Shown in pieces: positions 44,483-55,953 of a stretch of 64,000 nucleotides of DNA (position 1 is its first letter; every line of letters begins with the position of its first letter). Below the pieces are notes generated by a model, which saw only the letters and a program-made list of their open reading frames with translations, did not search any database and was not told where the DNA came from. A program made the translations under genes and the position numbers. The stretch lies in the NCBI GenBank assembly GCA_036346275.1, contig CM070715.1, positions 69,241,667 to 69,305,666 on the forward strand, read 5' to 3'. The DNA is from Otatea glauca (lineage: Eukaryota; Streptophyta; Magnoliopsida; Poales; Poaceae).

Positions 44483-46536
44483 TTATTTAATATCAGAGTA
44501 AGATCCGATAAAAGAAAAAGAGAGCACAGAGATTGGATGGAAGAAATTTCAGATCTGAAACACTTCGCACACAGAGCCAGTGATCGTCTCCAAGCCCGTG
44601 TCTCCGTTCGGGAAGTGCGGCGGCGTTACGTGCTGAAGCACCCGACGGTGACGCGACAGGCCGGAAGAAAGGACAGCACGAGGACGAAACGGGAAGCGAA
44701 GTCAGAGACGCCGATCAACAACCGCGCGCGCAGCGAAAGAAACGAAGACGACCCGATCGGGGCGTCGTACATTGGCCAAGAATAGGCTGGCAACGCCCAG
44801 GTTTCAAATCTCATCGAATTTTGACGAAATTTTGCTAAAATTTCAGATTTCGAACATCCACAAAATCTAGACTACCGGCCAGATAATAAAAAATAAAAAT
44901 ACTTGAAATTGTTACAGTAATTTCGTTTTTTAACGAAATTTTGTGTTTTTTTTACCGATTTTTAAACTTTTAGGGCCGAATTTGGTCCAATAACCCTTAA
45001 GAAAGTCATCTCCTATGAAAATTTATTGAAAAACCGAATTTTTGAGATATTTTAAAATTTTGGCAGAAACACCATCAGATTTTTATAAAATTGTATAAGC
45101 TTGATAATAAGCTGAAAATTTTATGTACTATCTTTAGTAGTTTAGGATCATACATAAAAAATTTCAAAATAATTTAACTTCATTTATTATCCATAAAAAA
45201 TCCAAAACAGAATGAACATAATTGGGACAGTTACATTGTCAGAATTTTATAAATTTTCTTGAGTGTGATTATGATCTAAAATTATTGTGAGAGATTAATA
45301 ATTGCCTCAGTACCATTATATAAATTTTTTGAAAAATTCAACTTTGTTTGATTTGTCAATCAAATTTATGTAAGCATTGAACTTCGTTTGTTATATTATA
45401 TTTCAAAAATCAAAAAGAGAAGAACATAAATCGTACTGTGCCTTGAAAGAATTTTATAAATTTACTGGAGTGTGATTATGATTCAAAAATTTTATGCGAT
45501 ATTAAGAACTTCCTTATCACCCTTCTGTAAAATTTTAAGAAATTTTAAACTTTTTTTATTGCTAAACCAAATCTATGTATTGATCATGAGGCCTTTATCA
45601 GAACGTAGCACTGTCTGAATTTTTAAATATTATTTGAGAATGATCATCATCTAAAAATTTTAAAGAAACATTATTGTTACATCAAGACCATCTACAAAAA
45701 TTTTAAAAAGTTTTTAACGTGGTTTAGATAATTTTTCATTTGTTCAAATTTACCGGTAAGCCTTTTAACAGGGCAGCAGTATTGTTTGAATTTTTAAAAA
45801 TTCAAGAAGTTTGATCATCATCTGAAAATTTTATGAGAATATTAGAGATGCATCATAACCATTCAAAAAAATTTCAAAAGTTTATAACGTGGTTTGAACC
45901 ATTTTGCATTCGGTTCAAAATTGCTAGTCAGTGTTTTATCAGGACAGTTATAAACTTTTGAAAATTTTGATGTTCTTATAAAAAGTGTTTTATCAGGGCT
46001 AACAATGTTTGAATTTTCAAAAATTTCATAGACTTCATAATTATCTAAAATTTTTATGTCAATATCACTTATGTGTCAGGACTCTCCAAAAAAAATTCAA
46101 AATCGTTTGACCCACTTTTCTGCCGTTGCAAAAATACCGAAATTTCGGGATGTCTCAGTAGCAAACAGACCGGATTTGAATTTTGTTTTTTGAATTTCGG
46201 ACACGATTTATCCAAAATACCGAGATTTCATCGAAATTTCGTCGTCCGGTCCCGACCGAGATTTTATCTGAAAACGAAATTTGAATCCTTCGCAACGCCT
46301 CGTCCTCTCGTCGCCACCTCGGCTCGGGGGCTGAAGATCCGCCGTTCGTTGTCGTCGCCTTCACCGTATCTATGAACGCGAGCGATCAGTAGGAAACCAA
46401 GGATTCAGAAACTGCATGTGTTATACAACAAGTATACAGACTTGTTGAGCGGCAGCAGCAAAGAAGAAAAGGAGGTGCGTGGCTACAGTAGCGACAGGTC
46501 CCGTGTGCACGTAAAAGAAAAAAGGATTTATTCCGC
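44483..46536 (+). other. Copia leader with primer site, containing an hAT element
   Basis: The primer site is at about 44,489-44,498. The leader contains a GC-rich part split into 44,520-44,797 and 46,300-46,380 by the hAT element, then runs to the gag ATG at 46,537. Frames here have no recognisable product. Confidence 0.5.
44798..46291. mobile_element. hAT-type element of 1.5 kb with internal tandem repeats
   Basis: Ends are CAGGTTTCAAATCTC and GAAATTTGAATCCTTC, inverted with small differences; the 8-bp duplication GCAACGCC is perfect (44,790-44,797 and 46,292-46,299). The interior is very AT-rich, non-coding, and built from about five degenerate units of 165-220 bp, each with a GAATTTTxxAAATTT start and a GATxATxATCTAAAAATTTT block (about 45,240, 45,449, 45,614, 45,787, 46,009). 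Confidence 0.88.
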
Positions 46537-49500
46537 ATGTCTAGTTTAAAGTATGATCTTCCGCTTCCTAATCGAGATATAAGATTTTCTCTTGGCAAGT
46601 CAAGATGCGGGCTGTTCTTGCACAACTCGATTTGGATGATGCTCTTTTAGGGATTGGCAAGATGCCCACATCATGGTTCCTAGAGGAGAAGCAACGCATG
46701 GTTCCTAGAGGAGAAGCAACGTAAAGATCGTAAGGCATTATCTTAAATTCATCTTCATCTATTAAATAATATTTTGTAGGAGGTTTTGAAGGAGAAAATC
46801 GTAACCGCATTATGGTTGAAGCTGGAGCAGATTTGCATGACTAAATATCTGACCAACAAGATGCATTTGAAGCAGAAGCTTTATTCGCACAAGATGACGG
46901 AAGACGGGTCATTATTGAACCACCTAACAGCATTCAAAGAAGTAGTTTCGGATCTCGAGTCTATGGAGGTAAAATATAATGATGAAGATTTGGGTCTTAT
47001 TCTTTTATGCCTATTGCCTAGTTCATATTCTACATTCAGAGATACAATTTTATATAGCCAAGATACTCTTACACTTAATGAAGTGTATGAAGCATTGCAT
47101 TTGGAAGAAAAAAAAATGAAACTCATGGTTCCGAATGAAAGTTCAAGTTCTCATGCAGAAGGCCTGATTGTCCGTGGTAGACAACAAGAGATAAGTTCTA
47201 ACGGCGAATCAAAAGGCAAAAGCCCGAGCAGAAATTACAGAGGAAAATCAAAATCCAGATGAAGGTACAAGTCGTGCAAATTTTGCAAGAAAGGTGGACA
47301 TAACATATCTGAGTGCTGGTAGGTAAAGAAAAAGAAGAAAATGAACAATAATTTCAAAAAGAATCAACAAAAGGATGAAAACAAAGACACTATTGTTACT
47401 AAGCAAGATTCTGATGGTGATGTTCTCGTTGCTTTTGCCGGTGATTATAATAGTGACGATGGGTGGATTCTTGATTCAGCCTGCATATTCCACATGAGCC
47501 CGAAATGCGAGTGGTTCGTTGAATATGAAGCTACGCCAAGTGAATCCGTATTAATAGATGATAATACACCATGAAATATTGCAGGCATTGATTCTATCCG
47601 GATCAAGATGTTTGATGGCACTGTCAAAACTTTATCGGATGTTCGACACATTCTAAATTTAAAAAGAAGTCTTATCTCGCTAAGTACTCTTGATGCTAAA
47701 TGGTACAAATATTCAAGTGGAGGTGGAGTTCTGAAGGTTTTCAAAAGTTCTCTTGTTGTGATGAAGGGTGATATAAAGGCTGCCAACCTATATCATCTGC
47801 GAGGCACTATAATTTCAGGTAATGCTGCTATTGCCTCAAATAAATCTTTCGATTTTGATGCTACTAATCTTTGGCACATGTGTCTGTGGCATATGAGTGA
47901 AATTGGCATGATAGAATTATGCAAAAGAGAACTTCTTGATGGTCAAAGTATCGACAAGTTAAAATTTTGTGAACATTGTGTCTTCAACGAGTAAAAGAAG
48001 GTGAAATTCAACACTGCAACCCACTCTACAAAAGGCATATTGGATTATGTTCACTCAGATTTGTGGAGAGAATCCCGCATTCCATCGTTTGGAGATGCTA
48101 GCTACATGTTAACCATCATTGATGATTACTAAAGAAGAGTTTGGCCATATTTCATAAAGCACAAATTGGATGTATTCCAAACATTCAAGGAGTGGAAGAT
48201 TATGATTGAAAATCAAACTGGCAAGTATGTAAAGAAGCTGCGTACCGATAATGGCTTGAAGTTCTATTTTGGACAATTTGAAGCTTTATGCAGATTAGAG
48301 GGTATTGTGAGACATTACACTGTTCTAGGTACTCCTCAACAAAATAGTGTGGCCGAACGTATGAACAGGACCATCCTGGAGAAGGTATGTTGCATGTTAC
48401 CAAACTCTGGCTTATCTAGGAGTTATTGGACTGAAGCCGCATCCACTGCTTGTTATTTAATCAATCGATCACCAAACCTGGCAATTGATAAAAAGACTCT
48501 AATCAAGATATGATCTGGTTCTCCAGCAGATTATTCAAATTTGAGAATATTTGGATGACCTTCTTATACTCATGTTAATAATGGCAAATTGGAGTCTAGA
48601 ACTGTTAAGTGCATTTTTCTTAGCTATAAGTCTAGAGTGAAAGGCTGTAAATTGTGAAATCCCAAAACTAGAAAGGTGGTTATTAGAAGAGATGTTACCT
48701 TTGATGAATCTACTATGTTGCATGATAAACCATCTATTAATGTTCCCCGTTGAGGAACAGCATAAATCAAGCATGCAGGTGGAGCATGTTATTGATTCAG
48801 GATCTACACCATAAGCCAAAAAAGAAAACATACAATATGTTCCTGTTATTACACAACCAACACAACGTTCTATTGCAACCGACAGGCCTAAGATGAATAT
48901 TCAAGCATCCAAAAGGTTGATTGAAAAAGCCAATATTGTGGCTTATTTTTTAAATGTGACAGAAGAAATTGAAGGTACTATAGAACCTTTATCTTATTCA
49001 AAGGCTATCTCTTCTATTGATTAAGAAAGATGGATGACTACTATGCATGATGAGATGCAATCTCTTGAAAAGAACGACACTTGGGAGCTAGTTAAATTGC
49101 CAATTGAGAAGAAAACTATTCGATGCAAATGGATCTTTAAAAAGGAAGGAAGGCGTATCACCAACCGAAGAGGTTAGATACGAAGCAAGACTCGTTGCTA
49201 AAGGATACAACCAAATTCCAAGTATTGATTTCACAGATGTCTTTTCCCCAGTTGTTAAGCATAGTTCTATTCGCACTTTACTCAGCATTGTGGCTAGGCA
49301 TAATTATGAGCTTGAGTAAGTAGACATGAAAACTGCGTTCTTACATGGGGAACTAGAAGAAGACATTTATATGGAGCAACCGAAAGGTTTCATCGTTCCA
49401 AAAAGGGAGAATTTTGCTTACAAGTTAAAGAAATATCTTTATAGTTTGAAGCAATCACCTAGATAGTGGTATAAGAGATTTAACTCCTTTATGATCTCTC

Positions 49501-49640
49501 ATAATTTTAAAAGATCAGATTATGATAGCTATGTCTATTTGAAGATTGTTAATGATTTAGCTATTTATTTGCTCCTATATATTGATGATACGTTGATTGC
49601 TGCAAAAGATAAGGCAGAAATGCGACAATGCACATATCAA
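46537..49640 (+). pseudogene. Truncated copia gag-pol (gag, protease, integrase, part of RT)
   Basis: Start MSSLKYDLPLPNRDIRFSL. Gag (about 46,537-47,260) has KDRKALS, LKEKIVTALWLKLEQICMTK and a zinc knuckle CKFCKKGGHNISEC at 47,275-47,317. The protease shows WILDSACIFHM at 47,464. Integrase follows: HSDLWRESRIPSFGDASYML, KLRTDNGLKF (second Asp) and QQNSVAERMNRTILE (Glu). RT has CKWIFKKE, ARLVAKGYNQIPSIDFTDVF, MKTAFLHGELEEDIYMEQPK and the catalytic YIDD at about 49,580, and stops abruptly after AKDKAEMRQC. Many stops (about 46,757, 46,781, 47,572, 47,992, 48,130, 48,511, 48,557, 49,022, 49,317, 49,462) and frameshifts exist. RNase H and the 3' LTR are missing. Confidence 0.88.
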
Positions 49641-49666
49641 TCTTGAGGTTACACCATTATTGCCTC
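49641..49666. other. Junction between two copia elements (deletion scar)
   Basis: The copia RT ends at about 49,630 and sequence homologous to the SIRE LTR starts at 49,667. The bases in between match neither element as far as I can see, like filler at a deletion junction. Confidence 0.5.
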
Positions 49667-51098
49667 CGATTGGATAGGTCGCACCAAAAACTTCTCCAAC
49701 CGTCTAACAACAGCTAGTTCCAAGAGTAATAGACTATCCACAAGCCCTGTCTCTTGGTTCAGTAGCTAGATGCAAACTAGACTTAGCTTGGAGCAAGTAC
49801 TCTAAATATTCATAATGAATGTTTGTGATTTTCTCAGTTGACGCTCAAACTCTTTGATGAAAAATGAAGCGCAGAAATTCTAAAGATCAAAGAGTTGTAT
49901 AAGATTTGAAAGATGTCAACTATGTTCAGGATGTCAAAGATGTGAATGTGCAAAGCTCTGCATTTTTGTGAACCCAGGCATTCTATATATATAGGTCCTG
50001 AACAGAAATAACCGTTACACCTGCTATTTGCCCGTTGGGGGTTTGTAGGATAGATGGGGTAGGTCAACTGCTACCCTTTTTATAAGAAATTTCAAGGTGT
50101 ATGCGTTATAAGTCAAATTATGTACTCACGTCGGACTGAAATTTTTGGTCCAGGGTACATAGGATTGGAGAAGCATAATTGTACTTAGAGTAACCTATTT
50201 GTGCCGTACCGAAAATATTGGTCCGTCGTACACGTACATTGTTTGATTTTGATATTAGTAAGACAATACTTGCGCCGGATCGAAAAAATTGGTCCGGCGT
50301 ACACATGGTTTTGTTTCTTTTGAGTACCAACAAATAACGTTTGCGCCGGACCAAAAAGTTGGTCCGTCGTACATGGGAAAATGGCTGGTTTTATCAGAGT
50401 GAAACATGTTTGCGCCGGACCAAAAAAATTAGTCCAACGTACACATATAATTCTGGTCTGCATCAAACTTCATAATTCTGGTTAAGATTTAAGCAAAATA
50501 ATTCTTAACACAGACTAGAATTTATTTATAGTGAAAATATAACTTATGCCGGACTAAATTAAAGAAAGAATTTAGATTTGTCCGACAAAAATAGTGTATA
50601 TTTAGTTGAAAAGGAATTCTTAACACCGGACTGAAAAAGTCAGTCCGGCGTACATGGAATACGCTCGGTGAAGAGAATTTTCAGCGCTGGACCGAAAGTA
50701 TCGGTCCGGCGTGCATGGTGTATGCTCAGTTGGAATTTGAACTTAGGATCTTTGAGCGCCTAAATAGAATGAAGTTTGGTCCAGAGATAATTGTTTTGGC
50801 TAAGAAGATAAAGCTCTGGATTTTTGAGTGAGAAATATGAAAAGTCCTATGCTCCAAGTAATCTTAGCGATTTTGCATATGAACCAAGATCATTTCTTAT
50901 GTATAATCCCTCTTAATAGTACGGTGATTCTAGCTATATAGCTTGAATCAACTCCCAAGCCAAAACTAGAAAAACACCTTAGCCTTGATCATCAAATCTA
51001 TCTGTTGTCGATTATCACTAAGTATCCTTTTTAGTCATCAACACAAAAACCTATGTCATAAGCATAATTTACACAAATAGGGAGCCTAGATGCTCTCA
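49667..51098 (-). repeat. 3' LTR of the SIRE-type element, truncated
   Basis: Aligns with 62,698 onward of the other LTR. The last roughly 396 bp in element orientation (matching 62,302-62,697) are missing. The intact edge at 51,098 reads TGAGAGCATCTAGGC on the minus strand, next to the polypurine tract. A TATA-like CTATATATATAG lies at about 49,983-49,994. It contains the array of inverted repeats described separately. Confidence 0.9.
50127..50715. repeat. Array of eight inverted repeats in the 3' LTR (CGCCGGACC stem)
   Basis: Units at about 50,127-50,156, 50,202-50,232, 50,271-50,303, 50,342-50,371, 50,411-50,442, 50,546-50,590, 50,623-50,655 and 50,683-50,715. A typical unit is GCGCCGGACC, an A-rich loop, then GGTCCGGCG followed by TACA. 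Stems vary in sequence, but where one arm changes the other often does too (CCGGACTGAAAAAGTCAGTCCGG; GGACCGAAAGTATCGGTCC). Spacing is about 70 bp. All lie upstream of the TATA-like box in element orientation. Confidence 0.85.
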
Positions 51099-51114
51099 AT
51101 CTCCCCCTTTTTGG
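51099..51114 (-). promoter_or_regulatory. Polypurine tract of the SIRE-type element
   Basis: The minus strand reads CCAAAAAGGGGGAGAT directly before the LTR start TGAGAGC. A long purine run in this position is expected for copia elements. Confidence 0.85.
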
Positions 51115-51546
51115 TGATTGATGACAATATCCTTGATATTTTGCTCAGAGCTATGAAAGAAATACTTTTTCTACAGATAAAAGTTAGTCTGATAGAACAA
51201 ATAGTAATATTTAAATGACTTAAGTATTTTATACTCACCTGAATGAATGTATGAGATGAAATTCAATTTAACACATGAAGCAATATCAGAATCGTTCGGG
51301 ATAAGTTTTTCAAATATCAATAGATTAAGAGAAGCAACTCCATAAAGCAAAGTCCATAAAAGACTTGAGTTTTCTTATATCAAACTCTCTATATAACAAG
51401 CTTAGATTACTAAGATAAGAGGCTCTACAGAGAGAATAATTCTAATCTCAGCCCTTTTTAACTATGTTATTCTTCTCTCTCTTAAACTAATTTACTCTTA
51501 ATATTCTTCTATTCTTCTCCCCCTTTGGCATCAATAGCCAAAAAGG

Positions 51547-53909
51547 TTACTTCTTGCGCTTTGGAAAAGTCCTTTTCAGCATACTTGCCATCCTGGAACT
51601 TATGCTTCTTCTTGGAGGAGAAGGAGATGATTGCTCTTGGTCTTTGTCAGAGTGTGGAGTAGCCATTGCTTGATCATGCCAACTAGGATAACCAGGATCA
51701 CCAGGCTGAGGATTGAAGGTGAGTTCACTGAAATCATGCTGGACATCTCTGATCAGCTCTTGAGTTTCTTCAGACTTATCCAACAAGATCTGTGCAAGTT
51801 GTTCCTGATTAGACACCAAGTTATTCTAGCATCTACAGAGTAATCTCGAAGATAATCAAGCATATCCCCTTGCCAATCCAAGCAACTGCCAGACTTCTCA
51901 AAGTTCTTGTACACATTTTGAGCAAACTTGTCAATCTTTGCATCTTGAGCATTCTGCTTTTGTTGAGATCATACATTCTGTCCTTGATCACCAGTTGTTC
52001 AGTTTTGATCTCACCTAACCACTTCCTCATATCCCATTGATTTCCTCTGATCATATCAAATCTTTTATAAGTTTCATCTCTGAGATTTGCTTGGTCTTGA
52101 TAGATCTTTTGCTGCATTTCTTGCTGCTGTTGGTTGGCTGCCATTTGTTCACTGTGTCTTTGTGCTGCCAATCTTCTTTCTTCTTCAAAGCTTTCTTGAG
52201 CATGTCTGAGGTCAGAGTTGTATTGTTGCTCAAACGAAGTGAACCAACCTGGCTGAGAATCCCACCAAGATGGTTGTTGACCAAAATCATGAGTGGACTC
52301 ATGTTCAGCAAAATGAGAGTGATGAGAATCCTCATCTGATTGATGAGAAAAAGTTGGCATAGTAGCTTGAGGATGCCTAGAGCCACCTGCTTCATGTTCA
52401 TGGGATGTTGATGGAAATCTCTGAGCCTCCATGAACCTAGCTGCAGCTGCTAGTTCTTGTAATCTATGCACTTCCTCATCCTCATGATGAAACTCTGAGC
52501 TGACATAGACTTCAGTGTGTTCAGATTGTACAAACCTTTGCTGACTATGATGTTCAGAGCTGTAGTCCATAATTTCTGTAGGAGTATGAGGAAAGTCTGG
52601 AGCTGGAAAAAAGTATTCCTGAGTATGATAGCTATGACTCGGAGCTCTACCATCATCATCTGAATTTGTATGTATTTCAGTGCCTTCTTGAGCACTTGGC
52701 TCATGAATTACTGGAAGTGGAGTAGAAAGTCTAGTTGGCCTTTCATTTTGAGCAATTGGCTTGGGCATTTTGTATTTCTTTGGTCTAGAGTTGAAATCCC
52801 TGTCCATATCAAGCTGTGAGATGATCCCTTGAGCCAATAACATCTGAGTGATTTGCATGGCAAAAGGGAGAGGGCTGCCCATTTTTCTGTAAATAGCTTC
52901 TTCCATCTCTCAAAAAATATAGTCTGTCAGATCAATGGGTTGTCTTGACAGAATTAGATGCAGCAACCAAGCAAGACATGGAGTTACTCCCTCCTTGTAT
53001 CCAGATTTAGGGTAAATTGTGTGTCTGAGAATTAGGAGCAGAGCCTTGGCCTCGGCAGTCAAACAATGAACCCTATTAGCATTAAATCCAGCCTCATGGA
53101 TATTTCTGTAGATGTGAGCAGATACTTGTAAGTCATGCATGTCACCAATCTGCCTCCATCTATTTCCAGGAAACATTCTATCATGAATCTTAGTTCTATT
53201 TAGCAAAGAACTTGAGGCTCCAATGGCAGGTAATCTCACTTTTCTCTTATTTCCATCAATAGTAAACATAATATAATGCCTATCCTTGTTCACTAACAAA
53301 GATGCATAGAATACCAGTATTCTACCTTTCATTCCAAGCTGGCCAAGCAGAAGACATAAGGGCAGCAAGGCCAGGAGTTGACCTTACACAATCTAGAATT
53401 CTATTTGATTCTAGAACTGAGCTAATCTGGTTCTAATCAACATATTGATGCTTGCATAGGGCTGACAGGAGTTTACCATTCCTATTTTTCCTGTTTTTGT
53501 AGCCCATATATATATTTCTCTGGAATGTGGTGATGAATTGCTCATTAAAGGAAGGTCTATCAAAAGGAAACCAAACCCTTTCTGGCACCAATCTAGCAGC
53601 TCTTAGTTTCTTTCCACCTATAACAGCTAGCTCATGCCCACAAATCATGTCAATTTCACCACTCAGCTCTATTTCTTCATCAGAAGATATATTTGCACTA
53701 GGTTGATAGTCACTATCATCTGAAGAAGAGGTCGAATCATGTTGCACTGGTTGTTTTTCCCTTTTTGATGGTTTAGTAGTTACTTTCTTTACTACTCCAC
53801 CAGATTGCTGAGTTTGACTGGATCTGTCGGTTTTGGCTTTCTTTTTCCCTTTGACCTTATCAGCAATTTTTCCAAAAAGACCTCTTTTGTCTGGATTCTG
53901 AGAACTCAT
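51547..53909 (-). pseudogene. Env-like extra reading frame of the SIRE-type element
   Basis: About 785 residues in total. The N-terminus is very basic (MSSQNPDKRGLFGKIADKV, then a Lys-rich run) and is followed by an acidic Ser/Asp patch. A conserved-looking domain follows (LVPERVWFPFDRPSFNEQF, then RKVRLPAIGASSSLLN and LTAEAKALLLILRHTIYPKS). A His/Gln/Glu-rich C-terminal half has coiled-coil character (QQQEMQQKIYQDQANLRDE) and ends in a basic KRTFPKRKK. No signal peptide or clear membrane helix is seen, so 'env-like' refers to position only. Damage: stops at about 53,433 and 53,327, a frameshift near 53,287, a TGA at 52,910, and a frameshift near 51,960. The function of this frame in SIRE/Maximus elements is unresolved. 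Confidence 0.7.
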
Positions 53910-55202
53910 TTTGACTTAGACTTCTTTTTCAAGCAGAAATACTGAGTTGACTTGGTTGACAGAAAATGCAAACCGCAAGAACTGAAGAACAGCCTAAAGA
54001 ACAAAAGGAGGACCTTAAGAAGAGATTTCTAACTTAGGATTTCAATCTAAGAAAAGATAAGATATAAAGATTGAAAAACTTACAGAACCCTAGACGTAAT
54101 GCCTTGCTGTGAGCACACAGAGACACCGTTGTTAATCACCCGGTCAGGATGAGCTTCAGTGAATAGAAGGTCTTGCGCTCAAGAACAGAGTGTGAGAGGA
54201 TTGGTGGATCAAAAAGCCTGAGAGACTTCTGAAGAAGATGAAGTTATAAGTAGCGCACAATGCGAGGAGCAAAATAAGGGAGTTATTGCGGTCGTTTTGA
54301 GTACGGACAACATATGGGGAAAGAGATGACCTCAACTGCCCGGTTTTGAAGGAAGTTTCTTTATGAGGTGGGGTTGGAAAACAGAGAATTCAAGAAACAA
54401 GGTTACCAGATTCAGATAGGTTTAGCAAAGATAAGTCCTAAGGATAGGAAAGATTTTGACGAGTATAGCAAGGGTAAGATTTTTAGAGTTTTGAGATGAA
54501 CACGGTTTGAAAAAGATAAGTGCTAGATGGAGTTATTGTCTTACAAGCCTCGGACAGCTTTTTCAGTTAGATTTAAAAACCCTTTATCTGCGCCGGACCG
54601 ATTTTTGATGGTTTTTCATCTGCGCCGGACCGTGTCCATATAGGACACACTTGATCCACCGTAGGTGGAAAACTCTCGGTTAGGTTTGGCCAGCTGTCCG
54701 TGGTTTTTGAAAATACAGATGTAACTAATTTCTTAAAGATTTTCTGAGATCTCTCTTTTAAGAATAACACACACAAAAATTTTAGAGGGATCTTAGAATA
54801 ATCTTAATATATATACCAACCAACAAATTCAAGAGATGTTGGATTTCAAATAGAAATGTATGAGCCCTAATTTTCATAAGAGCATAGGTATGATTAACTC
54901 AAGCTCAAGAAAAGAGAACTCATGTGCTGAGTAATTTAGGTTTTCAAAAGTTCTTATTTATATAAGTATTTTTCTTCTGAAACTCACTTAACCTTATTAC
55001 TGTGTTTTAGGAAAGTATAGTATTGTACTAGAGAAAGAGAAGGTTTTCAACAGCAATTTTATTAGTTTTTCAAGTAAGCCTTTTATTTTAGAATATAGCT
55101 TTAATATTATTCAGCACCAGTAATTTCTTTTGATCATATAAGGGTAGCAAGATATGCATGGCAAGTAGTCTTGACTCCCCTTAGTATGTTATTTCAAAGA
55201 AC
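53910..55202 (-). other. Spacer between pol and the env-like frame
   Basis: No gene. At 54,588-54,640 the motif TGCGCCGGACCG occurs twice, the same stem arm as in the LTR inverted repeats but without an adjacent complementary arm. Confidence 0.6.
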
Positions 55203-55948
55203 TTAAGCAATATTTGAAAAAGCTAGAATGTTTAGTACATTTCTTAATTTTGAAAAATTGGCCTCATCAAGTGGTTTAGTGAAAATATCAGCCAATTGAT
55301 CCTCAGTCCTTACATGACTAAGCATAATGTCACCCTTGGTATGAAGTGATGTCTAATTTCAATATGCTTAGTTCTAGAATGCTGGACTGGATTATTGGCT
55401 ATTTTCACTGCACTTTCATTATCACATAACAGGGGCACATTTTCAAACTTAATACCATAATCCAAAAAGGTCTGTTTAATAAAAAGAATTTGAGCACAAC
55501 AACTGCCTGCAGCAACATATTCAGCTTTAGCAGTTGACAATGCTACTGAATTTTGTTTCTTTGAACACCAAGACACTAAAGATCTTCCAAGTAAATGACA
55601 ACCCCCAGAGGTGTTTTTTCGATCAACTTTGCAACCGGCATAATCAGAATCTGAGTAGCCAAGAAGTTCAAAAGAAGCACCTTTTGGGTACCATAAGCCA
55701 AAACAAGGAGTATGCTTTAAGTATCTGAAAATCCTTTTTACTGCACTAAGATGTACTTCTTTAGATGCAGCTGTCAAATAAAGTAAAGAACCTATCATGG
55801 ATCTATATAACTTTTGATCAATAGACTTACCTCCCACATCTTGATCAAAATGTGTATTGGTTGCCATAGGAGTTTTAAGAGGCTTGCATTCTTCCAGATT
55901 AAAGCGCTTAAGAAGGTCTTTAGTATACTTTTCTTGTGAGATGAAGGT
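55203..55948 (-). pseudogene. pol: SIRE-type pol: end of RT and RNase H
   Basis: Resumes after the solo LTR with TFISQEKYTKDLLKRFNL. The RNase H part shows YRSMIGSLLYLTAA, GYSDSDYAGCKVDRKNTSG, SVALSTAKAEYVAAGSC and SRTKHIEIRHHFI. A frameshift at about 55,342 precedes GDIMLSHVRTEDQLADIFTK and the TAA at 55,203-55,205. RNase H removes the RNA template during cDNA synthesis. Confidence 0.88.
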
Positions 55949-55953
55949 CCTTC

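Noticed and set aside
50127..50715. Inverted-repeat array considered as intrinsic terminators or tRNA-like genes
   Set aside because: No tRNA-type cloverleaf elements or A/B boxes, and bacterial-type terminators do not apply; the array is duplicated in both LTRs.
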